DNA of 64,000 nucleotides, taken from the NCBI GenBank assembly GCA_965153355.1, contig OZ231126.1, positions 39,804,001 through 39,868,000 on the forward strand, given 5' to 3'. This DNA is from Flaccisagitta enflata. Lineage: Eukaryota; Chaetognatha; Sagittoidea; Aphragmophora. Positions 52,112-63,107 of the stretch are shown here, in pieces. Below the pieces are notes generated by a model that saw only the letters and a list, made by a program, of their open reading frames with translations, did no database searches and was not told the DNA's origin. The position numbers and the translations under genes are program-made. How positions within the stretch are numbered: the first letter of the stretch is position 1; each line of letters begins with the position of its first letter.

Positions 52112-52623
52112 TACAGTAGATGTCGTCTAGACTTGGAAATACGGGGGAGCTCATAACCTGAGCATCAGTACAGTGAGGGGACTGATATTTTGCTGGTGTA
52201 ATGTATAGACCCTAAGGGGTTGACAATGGGGTATGGCATCCCCCTAGGGCTTACCATACAAAAAAAACTTTTAGTATAAAACTTAAGGTTCAATCACTTT
52301 TATAGCAGAATTTCAGCTTCATCTATTTTTTTAAATTGCAAAACCAACCTGGGATTCGAACCTGGAACCTTTAAAGAAATGAACTGATCAAGACAAATCT
52401 GAAGCCATATGAGTTAACCACTAGACCAATTCTGACAACTGTTTTCAGGGAGCGAATTTGATTTAGTATATTCAAGAGAATTTTCTATCCACAGAGCTGC
52501 CATACCCCATCGTCAACCCTATAGGACAAAAATCATTTGAAAAAGTGACCCATTTTACCCCACTTCACCCTAGTTAAGATATGAGGGCCCCCTTATTTCC
52601 AAGTATAGACGACATCTACTGTA
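52112..52623. mobile_element. P1-related foldback element carrying a tRNA-like insert
   Basis: The ends TACAGTAGATGTCGTCTAGA and inverse match family P1. A second inner inverted pair is GGGGTATGGCATCC with CATACCCCATCGTCAACCCT. The tRNA-like sequence lies in the centre. Confidence 0.85.
52338..52436 (-). tRNA. tRNA-like sequence (degenerate, SINE-like)
   Basis: On the minus strand, TGGTCTAGTGG (A box) and GGTTCGAATCC (B box, exact consensus) are 66 bases apart, about 22 more than in a plain tRNA. The acceptor ends (TCAGAAT and GGTTGGTTT) do not pair and the T stem is broken. I read it as a decayed tRNA or tRNA-derived SINE head inside an inverted-repeat element, not a working tRNA gene. Confidence 0.4.
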
Positions 52624-53004
52624 TTTCTAAAGTAATTGAGCTTCTGACATCTGCTTTCGCTCATAGAAGACATCAGGTAATTCTTTACATCACTGCAAAA
52701 GATGAAATGTCAGATTGGTAGTTTGGTAATGCTCAGCTTTTCTTTCCCCCACTTGAGCTTGTTCACCGTGTATGAGCCGAAGGTGTGACAATGCCCAATG
52801 AGCGTTTATTCATATATAGCAATCATGCGTGTGCAGTCACATGCAGCAACGTGCAAAGGCACATATGCATGCGCACAGCAACGCATATGCAGGAGTACGA
52901 ATAGAGGAAATGTTTTGGTGTCTAACCACTCCACCTTTTCCTCCTAGCTGCTGCAAATTTTTTTCTTCTTCTTCCTCTCCCATTTATTCTTTTTTTTTTC
53001 TTTT

Positions 53005-53198
53005 TAAGTTCGACTCTATAATCCACTTTGTCAGTCAGTCAGTCTGGCAATCTATACAAAAGGTGTTTTCTTTGTGTGTTAACAACAATTTTTGCCTCAC
53101 TTTCCTCACCCAAATGTTTAATCAACCTGTTCTGTCATTGCCCCTGCACATCCGCACGCGACTTGGAATTGGGTAGCTGCGTATCCGGCCTTGTTATC
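53005..53198 (-). mobile_element. Degenerate family A element
   Basis: TTTTTAAGTTCGACTCTATA has a broken stem. CATCCGCACGCGACTTGG and GCGTATCCGGCCTTGTTA keep the 5' side. Confidence 0.8.
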
Positions 53199-53466
53199 TC
53201 TCATCTTAGATATCCTTTATATTTTTCCTTTTTGTTTCTTCTCCTTTTCCTTACTCTCCTTCCCTTATTTTTCTTCTTTCTCTTCTTTCTCTTCTTTCTC
53301 TTCTTACCTTCTTCTCTCACTTCTTTCCCTTCTTCTTTTTTTTCTTTCTTCTACTTCCACTACTTTCTTATTTTTCTTCAGCGGCGCCCGTTTCGAGAAG
53401 AATCCAGATTTTAAAAGTAAATCTACCGGAAAAATTCAATTTGCATAAAGAAATCATCGTCTTTAC

Positions 53467-53662
53467 CTTATTTGTGAGATCCCGAGCCAAAACGAGCTTG
53501 AAGGAGGATGACGAGGTAGTCGATTGCGACGATGAGGAGGACGAGGAAGAGGAGGACGAGGACGAGGAGGAAGAGGAGGAGAGGGCCGAAGAGGAAGGTA
53601 GAATAATGGGGCTTTTGAACGAGGGCCAAGTAAGTGGAACTTCCAGTCCGACGTTTGGATTC
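53467..53662 (-). CDS. C-terminal-region exon of a second esterase-like gene
   Basis: The acceptor CGTTTTGACAG and donor GTAAAG give phase 2 to 0, the same as the equivalent exon of the neighbouring esterase-like gene (32535-32415). The exon begins (G)NPNVGLEVPLTWPSFKSP, matching GDPN...WPSF there, continues through a poly-Ser run and ends SSFKLVLARDLTNK. I infer a paralogue in the same orientation. Its upstream exons, to the right, were not found. The acidic plus-strand frame over the same bases is an antisense shadow. Confidence 0.5.
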
Positions 53663-53689
53663 CTGTCAAAACGAATGAGGAGAATCTGA

Positions 53690-54025
53690 GTGCGGAACCA
53701 TAACGGAGCCTGGAGGTTGTTTTTTTAAAGCTGCGCGTACGTTACTTCATACTTTAAAACTATACATGTGATTCTAACGTGTGTTGAAGAAGGAACCATA
53801 ACAGAGCCAAGAGGCGGAAGTTGTTTTTTAGCCGGGTGCAAGTTACCTGACACTTTACCTCACTTGTGATACTAACTAATCAGTCTGAGGGGGGAACCAC
53901 AACTGAGCCTCAAGGCTGTTTTCAGTAACGCGCACGTGATTTTACACTCCAAATAGCCAGTCCAAGTAAGAAACTGTGCCCAAAGGTAGCTTGGTGCACG
54001 CGATTTTATTCTTAAAATCGTCAGG
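53690..54025. repeat. About 95-bp degenerate tandem repeat
   Basis: The phrases GGAACCATAACGGAGCC (53696), GGAACCATAACAGAGCC (53791) and GGAACCACAACTGAGCC (53893) head three and a half diverged units. The array lies just upstream of the acceptor of the second esterase-like exon. Confidence 0.8.
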
Positions 54026-54107
54026 CAGAGTAAAAAAATAAAACGAAAATGGATCTCAAGGGACCAACAAATATGATCCATTATTGGCGGATTTCTGTTA
54101 TCGCCTA

Positions 54108-54521
54108 TACTACTCGACTCAAAAAAAAAGCCGCACCCTAATTTGAGTTGATGTATAAAAAAAAAATTATTTGAACATTTCTTTGTTAAAGTGATTTGAA
54201 AGATTTTTGAATTTTCTTTCATTCTAGACCAATCCCAGATCTGTATCTCAAACGGTTTAGGAGCTATAGCTCTGCAAAAAAAAGCACTATTTTGGTAAAA
54301 TGCACTTTTTTCATAGGGATTGCGAAACTGAAATATGCAACATTTTTACTCAAACAATTGCTATTTCTAAACGAAAAAAGATAGCAATACCAGATTGGCG
54401 CCAAATGAAAGATCTTTTCAAGAGCTTTCTAATGGTCTAAGATTTTGATTCGTTTTTTTGAAATTTAGTATGACAATTTGTCATTTAAAAGTGCGGCTTT
54501 TTTATTGAGTCGAGTAGTATA
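54108..54521. mobile_element. 0.4-kb MITE, family C
   Basis: The ends are ATACTACTCGACTC ... GAGTCGAGTAGTAT, perfectly inverted, with flanking TA. It is the same interior as the copy at 28482, with good conservation over most of the length. Confidence 0.92.
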
Positions 54522-54529
54522 TATAAAAA

Positions 54530-54775
54530 CAAGTGACGCGGGGGTCACAATATCGTTGCGGACGGGTGGGCAGGGGCAGCCAACCCCCAGCCTCGCCCAA
54601 ACCCCCTTCCCACACACTAACATACACCCACACACATTCAATGACAGCTGCAGCATCGTATAATCGCATTTACCCACTTTTCGACTCGTGCTAACGGACG
54701 GCCGGACGTACGGACGGACGGACGGACGGACGGACGGACAAAGCCTCTTATAGAGTTGCGTGTCCGCAACTAGAA
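54530..54775 (+). mobile_element. Family A element (AAGTGAC end type)
   Basis: It starts ACAAGTGACGCGGGGGTCAC. GTTGCGGACGGGTGGGCAGG, a GGAC array and GTTGCGTGTCCGCAACTAGA follow. It abuts a family C MITE on the left. Confidence 0.92.
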
Positions 54776-55084
54776 AAAGCAAGTGACATGAAAGGACCTC
54801 TTTCATAACCGTTATAGACGGTCCGTTTTAGTGGGGTGCAACTGTTTATGCATAACTGCATTTGTGAGTCTTGACTGTACACACCTCGAAAGACATCGGA
54901 AGAAGCCTCATGAAAACACCATGACTTGAGACTTTGCATGGTGGTCCCTAATACTATGGGGCAGGCCGGAAAAATGCGCGCAAAAAAATTCCTATTGTAG
55001 GAAGCCGGCAAGTGCCAATTGTATTCAGGAATAAACAAACACTTCTCTGTTTCATTTTTGCTTTAAGTTACGTGCTTAACTTGG

Positions 55085-55235
55085 CTTGTTTTTTCATAGA
55101 GACACTGTAAGTTGTCCTTGACTTGTCCTTAACTTGTCCAAGACTCTTCTTACACTTGTCCTAAACTTGTCCTTGACTTGTCCTAAACTTGTCCTTGACT
55201 TGCCCAAGACTAGTCCTAGAGTTGTCCTCAAGTTG
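55085..55235. repeat. 17-bp CTTGTCC minisatellite
   Basis: Units of the form CTTGTCCTTGACTTGTCC occur at least eight times with small variations. Confidence 0.85.
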
Positions 55236-55261
55236 TAAAGTTATATTGAAATAGTGGTTAA

Positions 55262-55360
55262 ACAGATCATCATCATCATCATCATCATCACCATCATCGT
55301 AGTCGTCGTCGTCGTCGACATTGTCGTCGTCGTCGTCGTCGTCGTCATCGTCGTCGTCAA
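55262..55360. repeat. ATC/GTC trinucleotide array
   Basis: ATC repeats, then GTC repeats. On the minus strand this reads as poly-Asp. Confidence 0.95.
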
Positions 55361-55455
55361 CAAGAACTGCGGCCTTGGGTGCTGCAGCTCGACCTATTCT
55401 TGCTTCGTTTGCGACGAGGAAGCGATGAACCAGGCGTCGAACGCAGCTTTGCGGA

Positions 55456-55490
<35 letters not shown>

Positions 55491-55861
55491 TGTGTGTGTG
55501 TGTAATTTCATGTGAGTGTGCGTATTACTGGGGCGATATTGTAACCCCATGTTACATGTTTACTCGTTTTCAGCAGTCGCGTGATACAGATTGGGTTACT
55601 GTTGAACTTCTGAAAATGTACTGTGGTTTTAATAAATAGACAAATGGAGACAGTCCGACGGACTGACAAACAATTGGAGACAAAATTGTCATCGGACAGA
55701 CGGAAAAAAAATTCAGACAGACAACAGGACATAGGAATGAGTATTCCTCAATCTTAAGGATAGCCGGGTTTGATCCGAGCGTGCATGTAGAAAAGAAAAA
55801 AAAGATTTAACTCGATCGACATTGTGTATTGTTCACATGAAAAAAGAAGCCGATGAAAACA

Positions 55862-56075
55862 AACAAGGCCAGATACAAGGCTACCCCAGTTGCGTGTGGG
55901 TGGGCAGGAGCAGTGCTGGAGAAGGTCACTAGGGCATTAGGGCAGGAGCAGTAAACTAACAAATGCCAATAAAGTGTAAATGGGATCAACCAACTGACTG
56001 ACCAACCGACCAACCATCCAACTGACCGACCGACCAACTGACCAACCAGTAGTCGCATAGCACGTGACTAAGAGG
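55862..56075 (+). mobile_element. Family A element with GACCAACC array
   Basis: It starts AACAAGGCCAGATACAAGGC. GTTGCGTGTGGGTGGGCAGG and a CCAACTGACCGACC array follow, with the end GTCGCATAGCACGTGACTAA. The two halves of the stem no longer match perfectly. Confidence 0.82.
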
Positions 56076-56924
56076 GCGTTTCTAGTCAGAGACAATCGCG
56101 TTTTTAACGGGCCACTAAGTCACTCGCTTTGTTCGTTTGCTTGCACCACTCACTCCACTCACTCGCTACGCAGCTTTGCTTGCTCGCTCAGTTCACAGGC
56201 ACGCTCATTCACTTCACTCACTCCCTCAATGGACAGTAAAATTCATTTATATGTGTTCACACTGCGAACTCGTTTCGCGGGAACAAACATTTTTTTCAAC
56301 TTCAACTTAAAATACGCCCTATATTAGGACATCCCAGACAGGATGCAGTATCATAAAAGTATAAAAGTGGTTTCTCAAACTGACCATCGACATCCTCTAG
56401 GACCAAAATGGTTGTTGTTTCATGCTTTCTTTGAAAAATGTGCAACGGGTGCCCATTAATAGATCGCTTGTTGTGGAGCCGAAAATTGTCAAAATTGCAA
56501 AAAAAAACGCCAAAATTGACTACGTTCACTATATCTTAATCTCAATTACCCCAGTCCTATGGCAGTTATGCTAGCAAGCAGAGCTTCATTAACAGATGAA
56601 CTTTCAAGAAAAACAAAAATTTCAGTTCTGTGCATTAAAGTACACTTGATTATATCACTATTGGTGCAGCTAAAAAATGGAAAATGATGAAAATTGAGTG
56701 GTTCATTCCTTCTAAACCGTATCAATCGTCCTATCCTCACTTACCCCATTTACTTGACTATTGTGTGAGCTGCAGAGGCTTTACAACCTTAAAAAACATG
56801 TCAAGTCAACCATGAATTAAAACTATGCCTTTTTTTGTCCATTTAGCCATTTCTGGTTGCTTTGTCTGTCCATGGGACCGAGGGTTCTTGAGCACATGTC
56901 CAATAAGTCGCTCACACGTCATAT

Positions 56925-57625
56925 TGTTAGCGGTGCCTGATGCCCGATTTATTCTCATTATTATCTCAGGTTATCCAGATTAATGGGGCAGTGGCCTTCT
57001 AGGGGGCGATGACCTATGATTCCATGTTCAAGGGGGCTGATTTGAGAACTGAGGAGGATGGCTTGAGGCATGAGGAAGCTGGCCTGAGGCTTGAGAGAAG
57101 GGCTAATCTAAGGCTTGAAAAGGGCTTATCTGAGGCATGGAATAGCATTTTTGAGACCTGGGATGCTCAATTCAAGGCATGGGAGGGCTAATGTGAAGCT
57201 TGGGAGGGTCAATTTGAGGCCTAAGAGGGCTTATTTGAAGCCTGGGATGGCTGAGTTGCAGCCTGAGAAGGTAAAATTTGAGGCTCAGAGGGACAATTTA
57301 TGGCCTGAAAGAGCTATTTTTGATTTAGGACGGCTAATTAGAGGCCTGGGAGGATCAATTTAAGGCCTAAAAGTGATAGTTTGAGGCTTGGGAGGGTCAA
57401 TTTGAGGCCTGAGAAAGCTTATTTAAGGCCTTTAATGGCTGATTTGAGACCTTGGATAGCAAATTTGAGGCTTAAGAGGGTCAATGTTAGGTCTGAGAGG
57501 GCTTGGGAGGGCCAATTTCATGCCTGAGAAGATTTATTGGCTTTGGAGGGGGCGGAAGATGGAGAGACAGAAAAAATTTCCCTGTATGAAATCATTGATC
57601 ATTGGCCGCTGCCAAAAAATTAGAA
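56925..57625 (-). mobile_element. Family B element with 33-bp minisatellite
   Basis: TTAGCGGTGCCTGATGCCCG and GATGACCTATGATTCCATGT mark one side, TGAAATCATTGATCATTGGC-CGCTGCC the other. The middle is a run of GAGGCCTGAGAGGGCTAATTT-type units (57040-57530). Confidence 0.8.
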
Positions 57626-57639
57626 AATCAAGCGTTTTA

Positions 57640-58050
57640 GATGCTTTTGGGGCACATCCCCAATGGGCCAATGTCCATCTATTTGTACATCCCCCCAGGC
57701 CAGAAGCCCCAATCCAGCCTATCAAGACCATGTATCTAACAAATGGAGCCTAGAATCAGCTCTCTCAGGTATGAAACCAGCCCTCCCAGACCTGAAATCA
57801 GCTCTCTCAGGTTGAATATCAGCCCTCACAGGCTTAAAATCAGTCCCTTTCAGACTGATATCAGACTTCAAAGAGATTGCTCAGGTCCTCTGTTACCGCT
57901 TCCCTTAAAGTATAAAAATTCACCCATGCTCTGCAGGACATCGGTTCTTTGGGGTTGCTGCCCTGCTCTCACCCAATTACCTTCAAAGTGCAATAGAGCA
58001 GGGCATTGGGTACCACTGACCATATGATATCCTTGGATGACTTGTTATGT
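57640..58050 (+). mobile_element. Family B element
   Basis: It has CAGCCCTCCCAGACCTGAAA units, then CTCTGCAGGACATCGGTTCT, GGGGTTGCTGCCCTGCTC and GGGTACCACTGACCATATGA. The last 100 bp are nearly identical to the end of the copy at 37085. Confidence 0.78.
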
Positions 58051-58149
58051 TTGTCTGTAGAGGGGGTGACATGGGGTGAAAAGGGAGATTGAACGCCCCT
58101 GCCTACCCATCTGCTACAACATTGTAACCCGTGCTACTTGTTCATCCTT

Positions 58150-58855
58150 TTTTGGGCAGCGGCCCCACATAACAGGGGAGGATGACCTATGATTCCACAC
58201 AAGGCGATTTTCTCCGGTGTATGTCCCCCCCAAATCAGGCCTCTCAGACCCCAAATTGGCCCTCTTGGACCCAAGATCAGATCAGATCAGGTCTCTCAGA
58301 CCCCAAATCTGGCCTCTCAGACTCATAGTCAGGCCTCTCAGACCCCACATCAGGCCTCTCAGACCACAAATCAGGTCTCTCAGACCCCTAATCAGGCCTC
58401 TCAGATCCCAAATTGGCCCTCTTGGACCCCAAATCAGGCCTGCAAGATCCCAAATCAGGCCTCTCAGAACCCAGATCAGGTCTCTCAGATACCACAGCAG
58501 GCCTCTCAGACTTGTAGTCAGGTCTCTCAGACCCCAAATCAGGCCTCTCAGACCACAAATAAAGCCTCTCAGACCCAAAATCAAGCCCCCCAGATCCAAA
58601 TTCAGGCCTTCCAGACCCTCATTCAGGTCTCTCAGACTCAACTCAGACCCCCCAGACACGCCTTTGAAACCCAAGATTAACACTAGCAGACCCTAACTTG
58701 GAAAATAGCATTGTGTAGGTAAAATAGCATTGTATAGGTTGTCTGCCCCTCCGGGGCCACTGCCCCTCACCATCACATCCTCATATAAACCAACTTGGGG
58801 ACATCGGGTACCGCTGACTATGTGACGCTTTAGCGACTATAAAGGTCATAAAGCC
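58150..58855 (+). mobile_element. Family B element with 21-bp minisatellite
   Basis: TTTTTGGGCAGCGGCCCCAC starts it. About 20 units of CAGACCCCAAATCAGGCCTCT follow (58225-58640), then CCCCTCCGGGGCCACTGCCC and CGGGTACCGCTGAC-TATG-TGACGCTTTAGCGAC. The long open frames here are translations of the minisatellite. Confidence 0.9.
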
Positions 58856-58902
58856 GCTGCAGCTCACACAATTTAGTCAAATGCATGGAGTGATATGGTC
58901 AA

Positions 58903-59096
58903 GAAACAAGGCCGGATACACCGCCACCCAAGTTGTGTGCGGGTGGGCAGGGGCAATGATGAAATAGACCAACCAAGCTGTTGGGCAGGAGTAGTAACCC
59001 CAAAACTGCCTATAAACGCCAAAAAAGCAAAGTGTTACTGACCGATTGACTGACTGACAGAGTGGGTTGTAGAGTCGCGTACACGCGACTAAAAAT
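58903..59096 (+). mobile_element. Family A element
   Basis: It starts AACAAGGCCGGATACACCGC and ends in GTCGCGTACACGCGACTAAA. The array is reduced to a few GACT/GACC units. It lies inside the 3.2 kb inverted repeat. Confidence 0.88.
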
Positions 59097-59524
59097 GATA
59101 TACGCTTATTTTTTCGATTTTTGCTTTTTTTGAGTTTTTTGCACTTTTTACTGCACCAATAGTGATGTAATCAAGTGTACCTGAGGCACAGAACTAAAAT
59201 TCTTGTTGTCCTTGCATGTTGTTAAGTCAGAGGAACTGTACCTGTAGGACTAGGGTAATTGAGATTAACAAAAGGTGAAAAAAGCTAATTTTGGCGTTTT
59301 TTATGATTTTCACGTTTTTCGCGTTTTTCGCCCCCTTAACAAGCGATCTATAAGAGGGCACCCGTTGCACATTTTTCAAAAAAATCGCAAAACAACAATC
59401 ATTTTGGTCCAAGAGGATGTTGATGGTCCCAAAATATCACCACTTTTGATAGATTTTAGTAGTAACCTCCAGAACCAGCCGGTCTGGGATATCCTACCTA
59501 TATATAGGACTTGGAGCAAGTAAA

Positions 59525-60110
59525 GGGAAAAAAGTTTATTCAGTCACTTTTTGATCAATTTTTCGCATCAGGATATTTACTATGAACCAAAAAAATGTTT
59601 TCACATGCTTCACAGAAGCATATAGCACACCCCCCAAAAAAATAGGTCCGGCGTTAGCCGTTTTATAGCGAAGGGAACAGTCTATACAATGAGGAACGCC
59701 AGGTAATTGTAAAATGTGCGTGAGAATGATTTTAAAAGACCATTTTTCTGTTGCTGTCAGCGATACGATTTTGGAGTTTTGATCCATTTTTTCCCTGAAA
59801 TGTGTTAATTATGTTAATAGTTGCCTGTGATAATTTTTTCCACCTTAATATATGCAATTTTGTCACCTTACGAAAAAAACACCTGAAGGAGGTCAAGTTA
59901 CAAAAGAAAATCATAAAATCGTAGTATGCAACTTATTATTTTTGTTTACGATACTTCCCGTCAGAGTTAAGCTATGAAATTTTAACTGGTGTTAGGGAAC
60001 ATGCTAAACTACTTGCGTGTCAATTTTCATGATCCTAGGCAAATTTTAAGTATCGCTTTTCCTCCTTTGATTCCAAAATCCATGCTAAAAAGGAGTTTTC
60101 GAAAAAAAGA
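59525..60110. other. No gene recognised
   Basis: AT-rich, with no supported frame. Confidence 0.35.
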
Positions 60111-60117
60111 TTTTTCA

Positions 60118-60264
60118 TCTTGAAAATAACAAATCTGTAAAACGGTCAAACTTTTTGCATTTTTAAAAACATACGACGCAAGATATACTAATTTTTAAGC
60201 GTCGTATGTTTTTGTTTTTTTCATTTTTGCGTTTTCTATGCAAATTTGTTATTTTCAGTGAGCA
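60118..60264. mobile_element. Short palindrome
   Basis: GAAAATAACAAATCTG at the left is mirrored by CAAATTTGTTATTTTC at the right, and ACATACGACGC by GCGTCGTATGT in the middle. Confidence 0.75.
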
Positions 60265-60529
60265 TGAGTTGGAGTGATTTTTTGCTCCTTCCAGAAAGCG
60301 AGCTGCTGGTGAAATGGCGCGTGTGGTGGAGGGATATCTGATGGACATTGAGTCTCAATTTACATAATCAAGCTGTGTGTTGTCGGCATAAATGCAAATC
60401 TATCATTTTTGCTTGTTCGAATACATGCTTGCTTGTTTTTGTGCTTACATGCTTGTAAACAACTGTAAGAAATGACTAAAAATGAAGCGAAAAAGAAAGA
60501 AAAAGACGAGTACAAAATAGTTAAAGAAA

Positions 60530-60532
60530 TGG

Positions 60533-60575
<43 letters not shown>

Positions 60576-60606
60576 ATGAAAGAAAGAAAGAAAGAAAAAA
60601 AGAAAG

Positions 60607-60645
<39 letters not shown>

Positions 60646-60745
60646 ATGAAAGAATGAAAGAATGAAAGAATGAAAGAAAGAAAGAAAGAAAGAAAGAGAG
60701 AAAGAAAGATATTAGACAAAAAGAAAGAGAGAAAGAATGAAAGCA
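60530..60745. repeat. GAAA microsatellite
   Basis: About 45 impure GAAA/GAAT units; a second shorter GAAA block lies at 60925-60975. Confidence 0.96.
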
Positions 60746-60757
60746 TTGAAACAAGTA

Positions 60758-60927
60758 ATGGGTGGGCAGAGGCGTCCAACCTCTATTCACACCCCCCTCC
60801 CCACACACATGCAAGCATCAGATCACTTTTTGACGCGCGTCCACAGACTAATGGTATGACTGATGGACAGACGGACGGATGGACAGTCAGACAGAGCCTC
60901 TAATAGAGTCGTGGGTCCGCAACTAAG
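60758..60927 (+). mobile_element. Family A element
   Basis: GGGTGGGCAGAGGCG, a GGACAGACGGAC array and GAGTCGTGGGTCCGCAACTA are present, followed by a GAAA microsatellite. Confidence 0.8.
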
Positions 60928-61064
60928 AAAGAAAGAAATATAGTAAGAAAGAAAGAAAGAAAGAAAGAAAGAAAAACAAAAAGATAAATAACAAGAACAA
61001 AATTCAACCTATATATGCATCCTTTGCTTTTCCTTCCTGTGACTGAGCTTGTGATCGCACGCGC

Positions 61065-61068
<4 letters not shown>

Positions 61069-61152
<84 letters not shown>
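61069..61152. repeat. GA microsatellite
   Basis: About 41 pure GA units. Confidence 0.98.
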
Positions 61153-61153
<1 letters not shown>

Positions 61154-61189
61154 CTTGCTGGATCCTGCTGGATTTTTTGCAAACAATAA

Positions 61190-61285
61190 AAAAAAACGCC
61201 ATGGACGGAGCGACAGACTGACAGATGGATGTACGGACAGACCGACGGATGGAAAAAGCCTCTACAAGAGATGCGGATCTAAAAA
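61190..61285 (+). mobile_element. Family A, 3' part
   Basis: A GACAGACCGACGGATG array is followed by AAAGCCTCTACAAGAGATGC and GGATCTAAAAA, with a damaged hairpin. Confidence 0.6.
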
Positions 61286-61440
61286 AACTAAGCGATGGGT
61301 AGAAAAAAAGGGTTAAAAAAAAGAGGGAATGAAAGAAAGAAAGAGAAAACGAAGAAAGAATGAAAGAGAAAGAAAGAAAAAGAAAAAAAAAAGAAAGAAA
61401 CGAAGAGAGAATATATTGAGACAAATGAATGAATAAATAA

Positions 61441-61597
61441 AGGTGTGTCTGCATTAATCAGCTTATTCGGATATTTTATTTGGATATTAACATCCGGATA
61501 TTTCATATAGTAAATTTTGTTAATTCACTATGTAGAATATCCGGATATTGATATCCAGATAAGATATCCAAATAAGATGATGAATGCAGACGCACCT
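61441..61597. mobile_element. 157-bp MITE with ATATCCGGATAT repeats
   Basis: The ends AGGTGTGTCTGCATTAATCA and its near-inverse TGATGAATGCAGACGCACCT fold together. The stem is built from repeated (C)GGATAT hexamers. Confidence 0.88.
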
Positions 61598-61599
61598 TG

Positions 61600-61930
61600 A
61601 ATAAGTCAGTAAGTGATTGTGGAGGAGTAAAAGAAAGGAACAAAATTAAAAGATTTTTCTTGTTTCAGATATTGCCACCGGTCAGGCAAAACAAAGTAGT
61701 TTATTTGTTTAAAATCTGAAACAGTGGTCCCAGCTGACTTTTGGAGCTACTATCTAAGCTGCTGGCTCCCACTATCTAGATAGTAGCTAAAAAATTTTTC
61801 TTGCTATCAAAATTACTATTGGGATATAAAGATGGTAGTATTGCCTACTAATTGCATACATATAATATGTATAGGGCAATGTAACTATATTAGTTACCAT
61901 CTCCAAGATATTCTTAAGGGGACCTAGTGA
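61600..61930. other. No gene recognised
   Basis: GCTACTATCTA words recur here and again at 62540-62660 with TACTATCTA, which suggests the ends of another AT-rich element. Confidence 0.4.
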
Positions 61931-61934
61931 TAAA

Positions 61935-62235
61935 GAATGTTCTCCTTAAATTTTTTTTCAATAGATTTTTTTTCACAAAAATTTTTTTCACTAATATCTT
62001 TTTTTTGTAAAATATTTTTTCGCAAATTTTTTTTTGCTGATTTGTTTTGCTTAATTTTTTTTCTTAATTTTTTTTTCTTTAATTTTTATTCGCAAAATTG
62101 TTTTTCACTAAATTTTTTTTTGCTCCAGTTCTTTTTGCTAAATCTTTTTTTTCTAAATTTTGTTTCACTAAATTTTTTTTCAGTAATTTTTTTTTTAAAT
62201 TCTTTTTTCACTAAATTTGTTTGCTGATTTTTTAT
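61935..62235. repeat. T-rich 15-18-bp minisatellite
   Basis: About 18 loose units of AAATTTTTTTTCACT. The open frame through it is phenylalanine-rich noise. Confidence 0.75.
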
Positions 62236-62694
62236 CTCATTTTTAAAAAACTTTCTTTAGATTTTTAGTGAAAAAAAGGTATATTTTATAATACTACAAA
62301 ACATTTTGCTAACATTATTTTTCATAACTCATCACTATGTCCTCTTAGATCAATTGATATCCATTCCTGGATTTTTTTTTCCCTGAAGCAATGTTTTCCA
62401 AATTTACAATATAATATAGAGTTAAGCTTGTCAAATTTTTACAACAGCCTGCTCTTTTTTTTTGCCTTAAAATTTTATTGATTTTTACCATTTTCCTCTT
62501 GATCAATAACTAAAAATATATCAAAATATTTAAAATTTGCTAGTAGTTGGCACTATCTAAAAAAATTTCATTTAGTATCTAAATTAGAAGCTATCATCTA
62601 AATCAAATTTTTACTATCTAAGGAACACTTGTTACTATCTAGATCTAGCTACTAACTATCCAACTTGGGACCATTGATCTGACACACTAAGTTG

Positions 62695-62768
62695 CTCGGT
62701 TTTGGGCCTCGTGAGTTTGTATGAAAGCATAGCTCATAGGCCGTTTTGGGGCCGCTGCTCAAAAATTA
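62695..62768. mobile_element. Family B fragment
   Basis: GTATGAAAGCATAGCTCATA and TTTTGGGGCCGCTGCTCAAA match the inner border of family B. Confidence 0.6.
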
Positions 62769-62774
62769 TCTAAG

Positions 62775-62850
62775 ACGGTGATTTTCTCCACTTTTCAACT
62801 AGAGCATAACCAACAGACCGACAAACGGACCGACAAAGCCTATAAACCGT
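62775..62850 (+). mobile_element. Family A, fragment
   Basis: TTTTCTCCACTTTTCAACTA, GACCGACAAACGGACC and ACAAAGCCTATAAACCG remain; the hairpin is lost. Confidence 0.55.
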
Positions 62851-63000
62851 GATGAGCGTCGTCAATTGCGAGTTGCATACAATTCCTTGTTCCGCAAGAT
62901 ATTCAACTATCGTTGGTCAGAAAGCGTGTCAGCTCTGCGAGCCATTTTAGAGCGGCCAACTTGGGAGCAACTTGCTGAAAAAGACGCTCAAGTTTTCTGA
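62842..63000 (+). pseudogene. 3' remnant of a non-LTR retrotransposon polyprotein
   Basis: The frame reads RDERRQLRVAYNSLFRKIFN, then YRWSESVSALRAILERPTWE, then QLAEKDAQVF and TGA. The layout (LRVAYNxLFRxI, SVSALRAIL, PTWxxL) is like the short C-terminal end, after the reverse transcriptase, of CR1/L2/Jockey-type ORF2 proteins. Only about 53 codons remain. The left border abuts a family A fragment. Confidence 0.55.
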
Positions 63001-63107
63001 ATCGCATTCTTAAGGCCAGTCCAACAACGCTGTCTCACCAATATGATTTTCTGATGTCAATTTTCGGGATTTGCATTGAATTTCCTCCTTATCCGGTTTA
63101 CACTCTT

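Larger units (their letters stand above)
56310..59520. mobile_element. 3.2-kb inverted repeat enclosing other elements
   Basis: Arms of about 0.45 kb (56310-56760 and 59080-59520) are inverted copies. Examples are GTGCAACGGGTGCCCATTAA with GGGCACCCGTTGCAC, and CATCGACATCCTCTAGGACC with its inverse. Between them lie family B copies, minisatellites and one family A copy. Confidence 0.88.

Noticed and set aside
53441-53689. Plus-strand acidic protein (DEDEEEEEE)
   Set aside because: It is antisense to the poly-Ser part of the exon at 53662-53467, which starts NPNVGL...WPSF.
58189-58696. Three overlapping frames with SQTPNQA-, RPLRPQI- and GLRGL-type repeats
   Set aside because: The 21-bp minisatellite of a family B element is open in several frames; there is no independent coding evidence.
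60360-60814. Long FLSFFLSFF frames
   Set aside because: They are a GAAA microsatellite read on the minus strand.
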